From positions 1 through 59,111 of the forward strand of contig URED01000008.1 in NCBI GenBank assembly GCA_900546785.1: DNA of 59,111 nt. Direction: 5' to 3'. This document shows, piece after piece, positions 35,483 to 44,953 of this stretch. Source of the stretch: an uncultured Oscillospiraceae bacterium (GTDB taxonomy: Bacteria; Bacillota; Clostridia; Oscillospirales; Acutalibacteraceae). The first letter of the stretch is position 1. Each line of letters opens with the position of its first letter. The position numbers and the translations under genes were made by a program. Under the pieces are notes generated by a model that was not told where the DNA came from, searched no databases, and saw only the letters and a list, made by a program, of their open reading frames with translations.

Positions 35483-35520
35483 AGGCGCCGCAGCCCGGCA
35501 GGTGTGCCAAGGCCGCGGCG
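35483..35520. repeat. 38-bp hairpin direct repeat, right
   Basis: Second copy of the hairpin at 35145-35182 with one T-to-C change. It lies 10 bases after the stop of the ABC permease gene on the minus strand but lacks a T-run there, because repeat C follows it directly. Confidence 0.8.
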
Positions 35521-35529
35521 CTTGTGCCA

Positions 35530-37509
35530 TCAATAGACAACTTCGTACTTGTATTGCTCGCAATCTTCTGAAGAAAGGATGGAGAGAAGCCGTTCATTTC
35601 CCGGATTCAGCGTTATATCCGCCGACAAAAACGGCTCCGGCCCCGTAGCATCAACGGAACTCCAATAAGCGTCGTCATACTGATTGCGTTCATAAGGCGT
35701 CATCGCCCGTATCTTTTCCTGTTCCGCCTGCGGCAGCTGAGGATTGATCGTATAAACCGAAATATAGCTTAAGCTGTCATAGCCCATGTAAAAATCGGAA
35801 TCGTTCTCCTCCAGCTTATCCTGAACGGCGGCGTCCCTTATCTGCTGCCACATTTCAGGCGGCAGCACGTAATATTCTTCAATATAGACATCCTCATAAG
35901 CATATTCATCCTCCGTCTCCGAATAGCCGTTCACATACAGGAACATGATCTCTTCCTCATCTGTATAGGAATACGGCTCCCGCTGCAAAAGCGCCTCTTC
36001 ATTTCTGAATATGGGAATGTATTTATTCCAAAGGTCATATTGAATGGAATAGGTTCTGGTAACGGTGCTGCCGTCCTTGAGCGTATATTCTATTCTGCAA
36101 TTTATCGTTTCATACGCAAACGGGTCGTATTCTTCCGTTTCCGACTCGCCGATTGCGTCATAGATCACATCGCCCACGTAATCCGAAAAGGAATAGCGCC
36201 TTGCCTCATTGGAAACGGCGGCTATGTGAAAAGCAATGACGGATTCTATATTCTCCGGCTGCGAAAGCGTTGCTTCGTTCATCACCGTGCGCCTGTCTGC
36301 AACCGCGGAGTCAAGCAAGCCAAACAGGGCGGTATCCATGGAATAATCGCTCCACGAATCATAATTTTTGACCGTTACGCTCTGCACATCTGCAACCGCC
36401 GGCGTATATCTTACATAGCCGGAGGCATTGACGATGCAGGCACAGCCCGTAAAAGCAAGGCAAAACGCTGCGACCGCGCCGAAAAGCGCGCCCGTTTTTT
36501 TATTGAACAGCTTTTTGCGGTGGAAATTGAGCGGCGCGAATATTGCGGCACAGATAAACACACCCAAAACGCCCAGCAGCATAGAGAGCGCAACGGAACG
36601 CACCGTGGCAAGATACATATAGCCCGCGCCCGTAAAGACCGCCATGAAAATATATTTGACGGCGCACGGCTCCATACCGCTCTCCGCCGTTTCCGCCTTT
36701 CTTCTTTTGAATTCAAGCAGCCCTGCGGCATACATGGCAACCGCTTCGGCAAGCATGATGATCATGACCCAGCAAAAATGAGAATCCCTTACTTCGGAAT
36801 CCGAGAAGATATCTATGAATGCGCCCGCAGGCGTAAACACAGCCGCCTTCATCGCGTCCGCATAAAGGCCCCATATGATATTCAGCTGCTCTGCAAAACC
36901 CATGAACAGAACGGGCGCCGATTCCAGGCAAACAAGGCAATACAGAAAATACTGCGTTTTTTTACCGGCAACAGCGGCACTCATATGGAACGCCGCATAT
37001 GCCGCAAGGAGCGCCGCCGGCATACAGAGGAACTGAAAAACACAGCTTTGCTCCGAATCCGAAACTACGGTTCTGTTCAGCGCGGCAAGACCCGCCCGTA
37101 AAGTGCCCATATAGAGCACGCAGGAAGCGGCGGCTGCCGGAACGATACTCAGCAGCCCGAACAGAAAGTTTGAATTATATATATCCGCCCTTGTAACGGG
37201 AAGCGCAAGATGGTAATCGCACTGGCGCCGCTTAAAATACGGGGCAAACATATCGCACGTGATAACAAAAAGATAGACGGCAAGTATCAATGTGATCGCC
37301 GCTGCCCACAGCTGCGCCGAATATACGATGTCCTCAAGATAAAGCGTATCGCCGTAGTACATATAATCTGAAAGCTGCACAAAGGCGCCGGCTGCGGAAA
37401 CAAGTCCGCAAATCACGGTTATGATGATCATACCGGGCAGCCTGCGGCGCGCCGTTGCCTTAAATGCGGCGGAAAAATTGCCCTTAGCTGAATAATTTGT
37501 TGATCTCAT
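35530..37509 (-). CDS. ABC-2-type transporter permease, large form
   Basis: About 659 residues. Hydrophobic clusters occur at the N-terminus (MIIITVICGLVSAAGAFVQL), through the first 290 residues, and again near 335-360 (a final span before a large, acidic, tyrosine-rich extracellular domain of about 300 residues). The N-terminal half resembles permeases that pair with YtrB-like ATPases. ATG 37509 has GGAGG about 10 bases upstream and overlaps the ATPase gene by 26 bases; ATG 37530 is less likely. The substrate is unknown; lantibiotic or cell-wall antibiotic export is a possibility from the family context only. Confidence 0.8.
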   Translation of the reverse strand: MRSTNYSAKGNFSAAFKATARRRLPGMIIITVICGLVSAAGAFVQLSDYMYYGDTLYLEDIVYSAQLWAAAITLILAVYLFVITCDMFAPYFKRRQCDYHLALPVTRADIYNSNFLFGLLSIVPAAAASCVLYMGTLRAGLAALNRTVVSDSEQSCVFQFLCMPAALLAAYAAFHMSAAVAGKKTQYFLYCLVCLESAPVLFMGFAEQLNIIWGLYADAMKAAVFTPAGAFIDIFSDSEVRDSHFCWVMIIMLAEAVAMYAAGLLEFKRRKAETAESGMEPCAVKYIFMAVFTGAGYMYLATVRSVALSMLLGVLGVFICAAIFAPLNFHRKKLFNKKTGALFGAVAAFCLAFTGCACIVNASGYVRYTPAVADVQSVTVKNYDSWSDYSMDTALFGLLDSAVADRRTVMNEATLSQPENIESVIAFHIAAVSNEARRYSFSDYVGDVIYDAIGESETEEYDPFAYETINCRIEYTLKDGSTVTRTYSIQYDLWNKYIPIFRNEEALLQREPYSYTDEEEIMFLYVNGYSETEDEYAYEDVYIEEYYVLPPEMWQQIRDAAVQDKLEENDSDFYMGYDSLSYISVYTINPQLPQAEQEKIRAMTPYERNQYDDAYWSSVDATGPEPFLSADITLNPGNERLLSILSSEDCEQYKYEVVY

Positions 37510-38383
37510 AACCTGCTCCCTCCATTTCACTTATAAACAGCTCCTCCAGCGTTAAGGGCAGCGCCTCAAAGAACGCAGGAGACTTGGACTCAATAACACG
37601 CCTTATCTCCTCTTCCTCGCCCTTAACGGTGAGCTGGATCATCTTGCCCTGATGCACTTCATTTACGATCCTGAGCCGGTTTCTGATCTCCTCAAAATCG
37701 GCAGGCTCCATAACGAACTGCGCTCTGAATATGCCCGCCGCTTCGGAATCTATATCTTTTTCAAGCAGCACGCCGCCCATGTGCAGCAAACCGATATGAT
37801 CGCAAAAGCCCTCCAGCTCACGCAGATTATGGCTTGCGATAACGACCGTTGCTTTTGTTACGGAGATATATTCGATCAGTATTTTTTTAACAAGCTCGCG
37901 TATGACCGGGTCAAGCCCGTCAAAGATCTCGTCAAAGAAAATATATTTCGGCGCGTGCGAAAGCGCAAGGATGATCGCCGCCTGGCGCTGCATGCCTTTG
38001 CTCATGGAAGAGATCTTTTGGCTTGCTATAAGCGGAAAAACGCTTTTCAGATTTGAATATCTGAAATCATCCCACTGCGAATAAGCCTCTTTATAATAGC
38101 GCGCCATGGAATCCAGCGTTGCGCCGGGATAAAAATACGGAAAATCGGAAACAAACGCAAGTCTGTCTTTGATCTTTATGTTTTCAAAAGGCGCCTCGCC
38201 GTCTATCAGCGCAGAGCCTCCGTCCGCCTGATAAATGCCGGAAAGCACCCTGAGCAGCGTGCTTTTGCCTGCGCCGTTAGAGCCGACGAGCCCGAAAACG
38301 GAGCCGTCCGAAATATCAAGCGAAATGCCGCTCAGCGCCTTGGTTTCCCCAAAGCATTTGGTTAGCTCTTTTATCTGTATCAT
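37484..38383 (-). CDS. ABC transporter ATP-binding protein (YtrB-like)
   Basis: Walker A GSNGAGKST near residue 37, signature SMSKGMQRQ (the usual LSGGQ is replaced, as in YtrB-like proteins), Walker B YIFFDEIFDGLDP and the H-loop VIASHN. ATG 38383 follows GGGAGGA and overlaps the GntR stop by four bases (ATGA), so translation is coupled. The pair with the downstream permease and upstream GntR gene is the classic ytrA-type module. Confidence 0.92.
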   Translation of the reverse strand: MIQIKELTKCFGETKALSGISLDISDGSVFGLVGSNGAGKSTLLRVLSGIYQADGGSALIDGEAPFENIKIKDRLAFVSDFPYFYPGATLDSMARYYKEAYSQWDDFRYSNLKSVFPLIASQKISSMSKGMQRQAAIILALSHAPKYIFFDEIFDGLDPVIRELVKKILIEYISVTKATVVIASHNLRELEGFCDHIGLLHMGGVLLEKDIDSEAAGIFRAQFVMEPADFEEIRNRLRIVNEVHQGKMIQLTVKGEEEEIRRVIESKSPAFFEALPLTLEELFISEMEGAGYEINKLFS

Positions 38384-38745
38384 ACATTTTCCTCCCATAC
38401 CGAATCAACGATTTTCATTGCCTGGGCTTTTTCAAACCCGGCGTTTTTTGCATCGTTGAGCGCGGCGGCAAGCTGCCGTTCCGCCTCGCGCTGTATGCCG
38501 GAAAGATCTGTTTTGCTTACGAAAACGCCCTTTCCGGCAACCGTATAGATCACACCGTGCTGCTCTAAATTCTTATACGCCTTTGAAACCGTATTTGGAT
38601 TTATGGAAAGCTTTGTTGCAAGCGCGCGTACGGAGGGCAGTGGGCTGTCTGCCCCGTATACGCCGAGATTTATGAATTTCACGATCTCCTTTTCAAGCTG
38701 AACATAGATCGGCTCGCGGCTTCGTGAATCAAGAGTAAACATCAA
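38380..38745 (-). CDS. GntR-family transcriptional regulator, YtrA subfamily
   Basis: 121 residues. The N-terminal winged helix starts SREPIYVQLEKEIVKFI and continues through PSVRALATKLSINPNTVSKAYKNLEQHGVIYTV, followed by a short C-terminal helix of about 45 residues, the mark of the YtrA subfamily. YtrA-type proteins repress their own ABC operons and respond to cell-envelope stress in Bacillus. It sits in the middle of the operon, 10 bases after the permease at 38756. A matching palindrome lies at the operon head (42165-42185). Confidence 0.92.
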   Translation of the reverse strand: MMFTLDSRSREPIYVQLEKEIVKFINLGVYGADSPLPSVRALATKLSINPNTVSKAYKNLEQHGVIYTVAGKGVFVSKTDLSGIQREAERQLAAALNDAKNAGFEKAQAMKIVDSVWEENV

Positions 38746-38755
38746 TCTGCATCAC

Positions 38756-40096
38756 CTACTCGTTATGGATTGCTTTCAGGGCGCTGACTTTCACTGCCCT
38801 GTTTGCCGGCGAAACGCCGGATATAACGCCTATAAGCACCGAAAAACCTATTCCGAACAGAACCAGCCACAACGGGACGGAAGAAATTGTTACATTACCG
38901 CTCTCCGCGCCGCCGAGCGAGCTCATGACCGCGCCCGCAGCAAGATTTGCCAACAGGGAAACGGCTATGCTTATCAAAACGCCTATAGCGCCCCCAAGAA
39001 AGCCGATCATACCCGCTTCACAGAGGAAAACGGCTTTTATATCCGCCGTATCGCAGCCTATGACCTTCATGACGCCGATCTCCTTTGTGCGCTCATAGAC
39101 CGCCATTACCATGGTATTGCTGATTCCGAAAGCCGCAACAAGCATGGACACAGCGCCTATAGCGCCCAGCACGAGCTGCACCGCCGTCATAATACGCTTT
39201 ATATAATCCTGTTCATCTTCGTTTGAATATGTGGAAAGCCCGGTTGCGCCGATCGTATCCTGCACTGCCTTAACGTTTTCGATATCGTTTGCAAAAACAA
39301 GGATCTCCGTATATTCGGGCTTTGTGTTCGGTTTGCCGTTAACGGCATTATATTCTCTGATAAGCTTTTGCGCAAGACGCATATCAATAAAAATGCTGTT
39401 TGAAGTATCCATACCCGTACTTCCGGAATCGACTGTTAATCCCGCCACACGTATCTTATGCTCCGCCGCACCCGAAGCCGCTGTTGTGCTTTCGTCAGAA
39501 GATGCCGGAGAAATATAAAAGCTGTCCTTAAGCGGATCTATCTCACAATAGACAAGATTGTCATCTTCGTCATACTCACTTTTTACGGCATTGCCCTGGT
39601 TATCCGTAAAACTCACTGCTGCGGCGTCGCCGAAATAAACCGTATAGATATCGGAAGACGTTTTCAGTTCGCCGCCCTGCGCCTTAACGCCCAGCTTGGA
39701 CAGCGCTTCAAAATCCACCGCCATTACATTGCCGCCGGAAAAATTATATTTTCCTCTGGTAACGGACACATACTCCGTCATATTTATGACGGGCAAAACC
39801 GTTTCAACACCTTCAATACCTGAAAAATATTCCACGGCGCTTTCGTTGAGCGGCGGCTGCTCGCTGCCGGACTCCTGCGCCGCCGTATCCTTTGAAACGC
39901 TTATGCGCGTTGCGGACGACGAATTTTTGTATTGCGCCGTAAGGGTCTGATTGATGCCGGCGCCTATGGAGATCATGATTACGATTGCGCACGTGCCGAT
40001 CACAACGCCGGTCACGGTAAGCTTTGTGCGCGAACGGCGCCCTTTCAGATTTTTCAGCGCCATTTTAAAAATATCAGATTTCTTCATAAGGCTCAC
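38756..40096 (-). CDS. MacB/FtsX-type ABC transporter permease
   Basis: 446 residues with the FtsX architecture: one N-terminal span (about residues 27-48, TGVVIGTCAIVIMISIGAG), a large extracellular domain of about 220 residues, and three C-terminal spans with ERTKEIGVMKVIGC just after the second, a conserved cytoplasmic motif. It pairs with the ATPase at 41418-42113. Its start overlaps the end of the upstream NEW3-type gene by 23 bases. Confidence 0.9.
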   Translation of the reverse strand: MSLMKKSDIFKMALKNLKGRRSRTKLTVTGVVIGTCAIVIMISIGAGINQTLTAQYKNSSSATRISVSKDTAAQESGSEQPPLNESAVEYFSGIEGVETVLPVINMTEYVSVTRGKYNFSGGNVMAVDFEALSKLGVKAQGGELKTSSDIYTVYFGDAAAVSFTDNQGNAVKSEYDEDDNLVYCEIDPLKDSFYISPASSDESTTAASGAAEHKIRVAGLTVDSGSTGMDTSNSIFIDMRLAQKLIREYNAVNGKPNTKPEYTEILVFANDIENVKAVQDTIGATGLSTYSNEDEQDYIKRIMTAVQLVLGAIGAVSMLVAAFGISNTMVMAVYERTKEIGVMKVIGCDTADIKAVFLCEAGMIGFLGGAIGVLISIAVSLLANLAAGAVMSSLGGAESGNVTISSVPLWLVLFGIGFSVLIGVISGVSPANRAVKVSALKAIHNE

Positions 40097-41402
40097 CGCC
40101 CTTTTTCCCTGCTTTTTTACGTTTTCTGACTACCGCGATAACAATGACTGCAAGGATCGCCGCAATAACGGCGGCAATAGCAAAATAAAGCCAATATCCG
40201 TTATAGTTCTCCACCGTTTCCGTATCCTGCGTAAACTCGGCATAAGGATCCTCCTGCTGCTCAGCCGTTACGCTGAACTGCCTGGAAACGGATTTTGCTT
40301 CTCCTGCATCATTTTCATATTCAAAAACAAGCGTAAGGCTCTGCATACCCTGCGTATTGAGCGTAAGCGGAAGCGTATAGTTGCTCTGGAACTGCGTGCC
40401 CGCCTCAATATTGCCTATATACGCGGCGGCAAGCTCGTTTTCATTTGCGTCAAGCAGGCGTACTCTGCCGTTATAGACTGTGCTTTTCCCGCTGTTTATG
40501 ACCGTAAACGGGCAGTCCTGCTCTTCACCGGCAGTTACTTTTGTATCTGCAAGCGAAAGGGAGCCGATCTCCACCCTTTCCGGCTGCGTTACGGGTATGC
40601 TGAGCGAAAGCTCCTCGCTTTGCGACTGCTTTTCGCCGGCATCAAAATATTCGTAAGAAACGGATACCGAAACGGGGTAAATGCCCGACGGCGTTGCGGC
40701 AAGGCATTTGAGCTTTTGGGTGATCTTTGCCGTTGAAGAGATCTTTTCTATTGAAACGGTATCGGTACCCTCGGCAGGCACAAAAGCCTCGCCGCCGGAT
40801 ATTTTAACGATAACGTTTTGCACGGCAATGCTTTTTGAATTATTTTGCAGAGTGAAATTCAGATCAAACACATCGTTGCCGTTCACCGTATCCCCGTAAG
40901 AAAAATCAGATATGATAATATGCGGTGTAAGCGACTGCTGGACCGCGCTTTGCGTAACGCGCACACTGTAATTGATCTCCGCCGTGCCGGAAAGCTTTTC
41001 GCCCGCGTCAAAGTATTCGTATGACGCACTGAGTGAGATGGGATATGTTCCGCCCGTTGCCGAATCACTGCAATAAAATGACTTTGAGAACGAATAGACT
41101 GCGCCAGCGGCGATCGTATCCGCCCAAACGGAATCACTGCCCTGTGAAACGATAAGCGCTTCACCGCCCGAAACACGGATATTTACGTTTCTGACGGCAA
41201 TGCCGGCGCTTGTATTTTTCAGCTTGAATGCAAGCTTTACCGTGCTGCCCGGCGCAACGCTGCTTTTATCCGTCTCAAACCCCGCCGAAACAAGGGAGGG
41301 GCTTAAGCTCTGCGCCTGTTCCTGCGCCGCCGGCGCAAGAGTGGGAACGATCAATAATAGAACTGCCGCGAACAACGCCGCGAATTTGGCCGATAGTTTC
41401 AT
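40074..41402 (-). CDS. Secreted, C-terminally anchored protein with repeated NEW3/CARDB-like domains
   Basis: 442 residues. N-terminal signal peptide (KFAALFAAVLLLIVPTLAPA), then two very similar copies of a beta-sandwich unit (first near residues 40-145, second near 165-275; each has KNTSAGIAVRNV/QNNSKSIAVQNV and SASYEYFDAGEK/SVSYEYFDAGEK), then a third, more diverged unit, and a C-terminal span with a basic cytoplasmic tail. It likely acts as the extracellular partner of the ABC permease next to it. It starts 15 bases after the ATPase gene. Confidence 0.85.
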   Translation of the reverse strand: MKLSAKFAALFAAVLLLIVPTLAPAAQEQAQSLSPSLVSAGFETDKSSVAPGSTVKLAFKLKNTSAGIAVRNVNIRVSGGEALIVSQGSDSVWADTIAAGAVYSFSKSFYCSDSATGGTYPISLSASYEYFDAGEKLSGTAEINYSVRVTQSAVQQSLTPHIIISDFSYGDTVNGNDVFDLNFTLQNNSKSIAVQNVIVKISGGEAFVPAEGTDTVSIEKISSTAKITQKLKCLAATPSGIYPVSVSVSYEYFDAGEKQSQSEELSLSIPVTQPERVEIGSLSLADTKVTAGEEQDCPFTVINSGKSTVYNGRVRLLDANENELAAAYIGNIEAGTQFQSNYTLPLTLNTQGMQSLTLVFEYENDAGEAKSVSRQFSVTAEQQEDPYAEFTQDTETVENYNGYWLYFAIAAVIAAILAVIVIAVVRKRKKAGKKGGEPYEEI

Positions 41403-41417
41403 AAAATTCTCCTTTTC

Positions 41418-42113
41418 TTATTTGTTGACCTCTGTTTCTTTCGTAATTTTTCCGTCTGTGATCTCGATGATCTTATCCGCGTATGCCGCAACGCTGTTAT
41501 CATGCGTTACCAGTATCATCGTGCCGTTATTTTCCCGCACCAGCGAGCGTGAAAGCTCCATAACGCTCCTTGTGGTCTCGCTGTCCAGATTACCCGTGGG
41601 TTCATCTGCAAAGATGACCTGCGGCCTTGTAACGAACGCCCTTGCTATGCCCGCCCTCTGCTGCTGGCCGCCGCTCATTTCACCGGGGCGGTGGTCTTTT
41701 CTGTTTTCAAGGCCCACAAGGCGCAGCATTTCAAGCGCGCGTGCCTCTCGCTCTTCCTTGCCTACACCGCGGAACATGAGCGGCATTGCAACGTTTTCAA
41801 GCGCCGTGAGCGAGGGGATCAGGTTATAGGACTGAAAAACGAAACCCGTAAATCTCTGCCGGAACAAGGTCAGCTCGCGCTCCGTCATCTTATCTATCCT
41901 GTGCCTGCCGATATATACAGCGCCCGCGGTGGGTCTTTCAAGCCCGGCAAGCATATTCAGCAAAGTTGATTTGCCGGAGCCGGAGGTGCCCAGCACCGCG
42001 CAGATACACCCCTTTTCAACCGATATGGACACATCATTCAGCGCGGTCACCTTTTCTTTGCCGAGAATAAAGGTCTTTGTAAGATTTTCCGTTCTGATAA
42101 GTGCGTTTTGCAA
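41418..42113 (-). CDS. MacB/LolD-type ABC transporter ATP-binding protein
   Basis: Walker A GTSGSGKST, signature MSGGQQQRAGIARAF, Walker B VIFADEPTGNLDS and H-loop LVTHD; the GNLD sequence is typical of the MacB/LolD group. The likely start is TTG 42113, eight bases after GGGGGCGG, giving 231 residues; an ATG at 42164 would place the start in the operator region. It is the first gene of a six-gene operon and energises the permease at 38756. Confidence 0.92.
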   Translation of the reverse strand: MQNALIRTENLTKTFILGKEKVTALNDVSISVEKGCICAVLGTSGSGKSTLLNMLAGLERPTAGAVYIGRHRIDKMTERELTLFRQRFTGFVFQSYNLIPSLTALENVAMPLMFRGVGKEEREARALEMLRLVGLENRKDHRPGEMSGGQQQRAGIARAFVTRPQVIFADEPTGNLDSETTRSVMELSRSLVRENNGTMILVTHDNSVAAYADKIIEITDGKITKETEVNK

Positions 42114-42164
42114 TTTACCGCCCCCTTTTATATTCGTTTTACATGCGCATTGCATTGTATGCAC

Positions 42165-42185
42165 TGTACTATTACACTTAGTACA
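42165..42185. promoter_or_regulatory. Candidate GntR operator
   Basis: TGTACTA and TAGTACA, perfect 7-bp arms around seven bases. It lies 5 bases downstream of the -10 box of the operon promoter, over the expected start of transcription, so a bound dimer would block initiation. The GntR gene of the same operon is the natural candidate. Confidence 0.65.
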
Positions 42186-42190
42186 GTTTA

Positions 42191-42220
42191 TTCATACCAC
42201 ACCGCCACGTCATCTGTCAA
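42191..42220 (-). promoter_or_regulatory. Promoter of the six-gene ABC operon
   Basis: Minus strand TTGACA and TATGAA with an 18-base spacer. Confidence 0.7.
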
Positions 42221-42295
42221 GAAGTTTATTGAAAAAAATCAGAAAAATCAGCAAAATTTATACAAAATCAGCAATATTGTAAATCCAAACGGACA

Positions 42296-42330
42296 GAAAA
42301 GCCGCCCGGCATAACAATGGCCGGGCGGCT
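42296..42330 (-). terminator. Terminator of the aro-gal-GH unit
   Basis: AGCCGCCCGGC and GCCGGGCGGCT form an 11-bp stem followed on the minus strand by TTTTC. It lies 15 bases after the last stop of the glycoside hydrolase gene. Confidence 0.85.
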
Positions 42331-42345
42331 TATAAAAGAAATATT

Positions 42346-44950
42346 TTAAAACTGCGTTCTGTTGATGCTGATTCCCGAAATATTCGGTGCAAAGCTCTCC
42401 GCAGCGTTGAATTGATTTGAGCCATCGTTATACAGGACAAGCGTATTTTCGCCCGCCTGAAGCGCAACATTAACCGTTACCGTGGTGAAATTATCATTGC
42501 TGCACGTATTGCGGCAGTAAAGCTGACTCACGGCGCCGTTAACAGAAAGCGTTATATAATCCTCCACAAGATCCACATTATAATCATGCACGCCCTGTTC
42601 CCGGTTGGCGCTGTATGTAACCGTCATCTTATATGTACCGCTTTCGGGTGCGGTAAACGTGTACTGTGCCGCGCCGCCCTCGCTGGAGATGCCGCTGATG
42701 TAATCCACGCCGGCGGCTGTGTTTTCGCTTACCGCGGCAGTGCCGGAGAGCTGTGCGTTACCCGGAATAAGCGCTATGCTTTCCGCTGTCATTTCAGCTT
42801 CTCGCCGGGCAGCCTGCAGCGTTGCGCTTTGCTGCACCACACCTATGTAATTGAGCCCGCGGCGCAGGTATACGGTTGCCGTTCCGTCATGCCCGGACTG
42901 CGCCGGAGCGCCGTCTATATCAAGAACCGTAAGCGGGGCTGTAACGATATCATAGTATCCGTCCTGCGGGGCAACGGCAAGGAAATACGTATTTTCCCCG
43001 CCCGACCTATCCGCATCGGCAAGCACACAAACCGTATCTTTTTCGTATTGCTTTACCAGCAGTGAATCCAGCACATAGGTGCCGTCGTTATGCGTCAGTT
43101 CAACGGTATACTTGCCCGCCTCAAGCTCAAAATAATCCGTGTATGCGGAAGTGATCTCGCTTCTAACGGTATTTTCAAGCGTGATCTGTGACGTTTCATC
43201 GCCAACACGCAGATCTACGGTTGCGGACACGCGGTCATTCGGATCCTGTTTGCCGTTTTCATCTGCTTCGCCGTCATTCGCCTTGCCGTAGATAAACTTA
43301 AATTCATACATGCCGCTTTCGGGAACGGAGACGGAGATACGCACGCCGTCGCCCTCATTTTCCATTCCGCCCACAAGGCCGTTCTGCTCACCCGTGGAGG
43401 CGTAAGCGCTGTCATAGGTATAGGCATTGCCGAGCAGCTCGCCGTCTTCAAATTCATAACGGGTATATCTGTTCGTGTTTTCATATACCTCGTCCTGCTC
43501 CTGCGCCTCGCGCACGGTAATTCGGTAAGCCGTATCATCGTCTGTAAAACCCATATCTATTGTAAGGGTGCCGGAGCACTCCTCTGTATACGCTCTGATC
43601 TTCTCCGGCGCGTACACCTCGCCCGATATGCCCTGATACGTTACGGCAGAGATCTCTATATACACGTCTTTGCCGTAAAGCGCGGTATCCTGCATGTTTT
43701 CAATTTTAACAACGCCGTCATAATCCGCGCCGGAAACAAGCAGCTCCAGGCTGTTTTTTTTCGTTATTAACAGTGCCAAGCCCCATAAACTGCCTGTAAC
43801 GCGGGGCACGGCGCTGAAGGAGCGCCTTTCCGATATCCGAATGCAGGATATCGGAGATCTCCGCGCGCATCGTCTGCCCCTGCATATCCGTATACCAGCG
43901 GTACACCCACCACGCGGAATTCGGCGTATTATAATCCGCTGCGGTATTGCAAAGATTATTTGCAAAAAGCCAATACGCCTGCTGCCCGTAAACCTTGGAA
44001 TACTCTATCTGCGTTATATATTTGAGCATGGTGTTCGGGTTGCCGTTATCCTCCATCATACCGTATTCGGTAACGATAACGGGAGTATTTGTATCCACGC
44101 CGAATTCCTGCTCAAGTTCTTTTAAATCTGCTACGTTGAACTGCCAGTCGTAGATGGAGCGGTAGTTCAGCTCATGGTAAATGAGCACCTGCGGCACGCA
44201 GTCATTCTGAGAAGTGTATTCCAGAAACGCGCGCATTTTACCGCTGTCATACTCATAGTAGCCCGGTCCGCCTATGACCGCCTGCGGATCGAGCGCCCGA
44301 ACATAATCATATGTAAGCTTCCACGCCTCAAAGAAATTTTGGCTGCCCTGCTCGTTAAAATCATTCCTGCCGCCGTTTTCGCTTAACGGGTCAGATACCC
44401 ATTCGCCGAACCACACGCCGTTATCGCATTCATTGTAAATACAGTAAACGATCTTATCATGATAATCGGAATCCTTAACGGCATTTACGGTCTGCGCAAC
44501 CAGCGGAAAATACGTATTTTCAAGATATTCGCGCCAATCATACGTGCCCGCCTTTTTCATCTCGTTTATATTATCTTCGTCATAATACCATGTGCTGTAC
44601 ATATCCTGAAGATAAACCACAAGATAATCGCAGCTGCCGGAGGACAGCGCCTGTGGCGCAATATCGCTCATCTCGCCTATGGGGTGCTGAAGACCCAGCG
44701 TGGTTTTTGTGGAAAGGGAGGAAAGGTCTATGCTTTCCGTCATGTTATAGGAGGGAACGCCGTCCTGCGCGATGCCGTAAAGAAAGCCGGAAGCGCCTCT
44801 TGTGACCTCGCCCGTAAGATCAGCGGCGTCAAACGTTACGGTAGGCTTATAAAGCGCACAAAACGCCCCCGCCGCGATCGCAAGAGCAATAATTACGGCA
44901 GAGAGCGTTATTCCGATTCTTTTTAATACTTTTTTTGTTTTGGTCTTCAT
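42346..44950 (-). pseudogene. Secreted clan GH-A glycoside hydrolase with two CBM-like domains, frameshifted
   Basis: The first frame (44950 down to 43718) has a signal/anchor segment (about residues 11-31), then a beta/alpha barrel with the acid/base glutamate in YCIYNECDNG and the nucleophile in VIVTEYGM, resembling GH39-like enzymes. At an A8 run (43754-43761) it leaves frame; a +1 shift continues NSLELLVSGADYDGVV through two beta-sandwich modules (one centred on YTRYEFEDGELL, one on SAAVSENTAAGV-like sequence) with CBM6/35 character, to a stop at 42346. One base fewer in the A run restores about 867 residues. It could be a true mutation, phase variation, or an error. Confidence 0.8.
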
Positions 44951-44953
44951 AGC

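Noticed and set aside
36040..37101. Plus-strand frame of 353 residues opposite the ABC permease
   Set aside because: Shadow frame with arginine-rich, low-pattern sequence; the opposite strand carries a coherent membrane protein.
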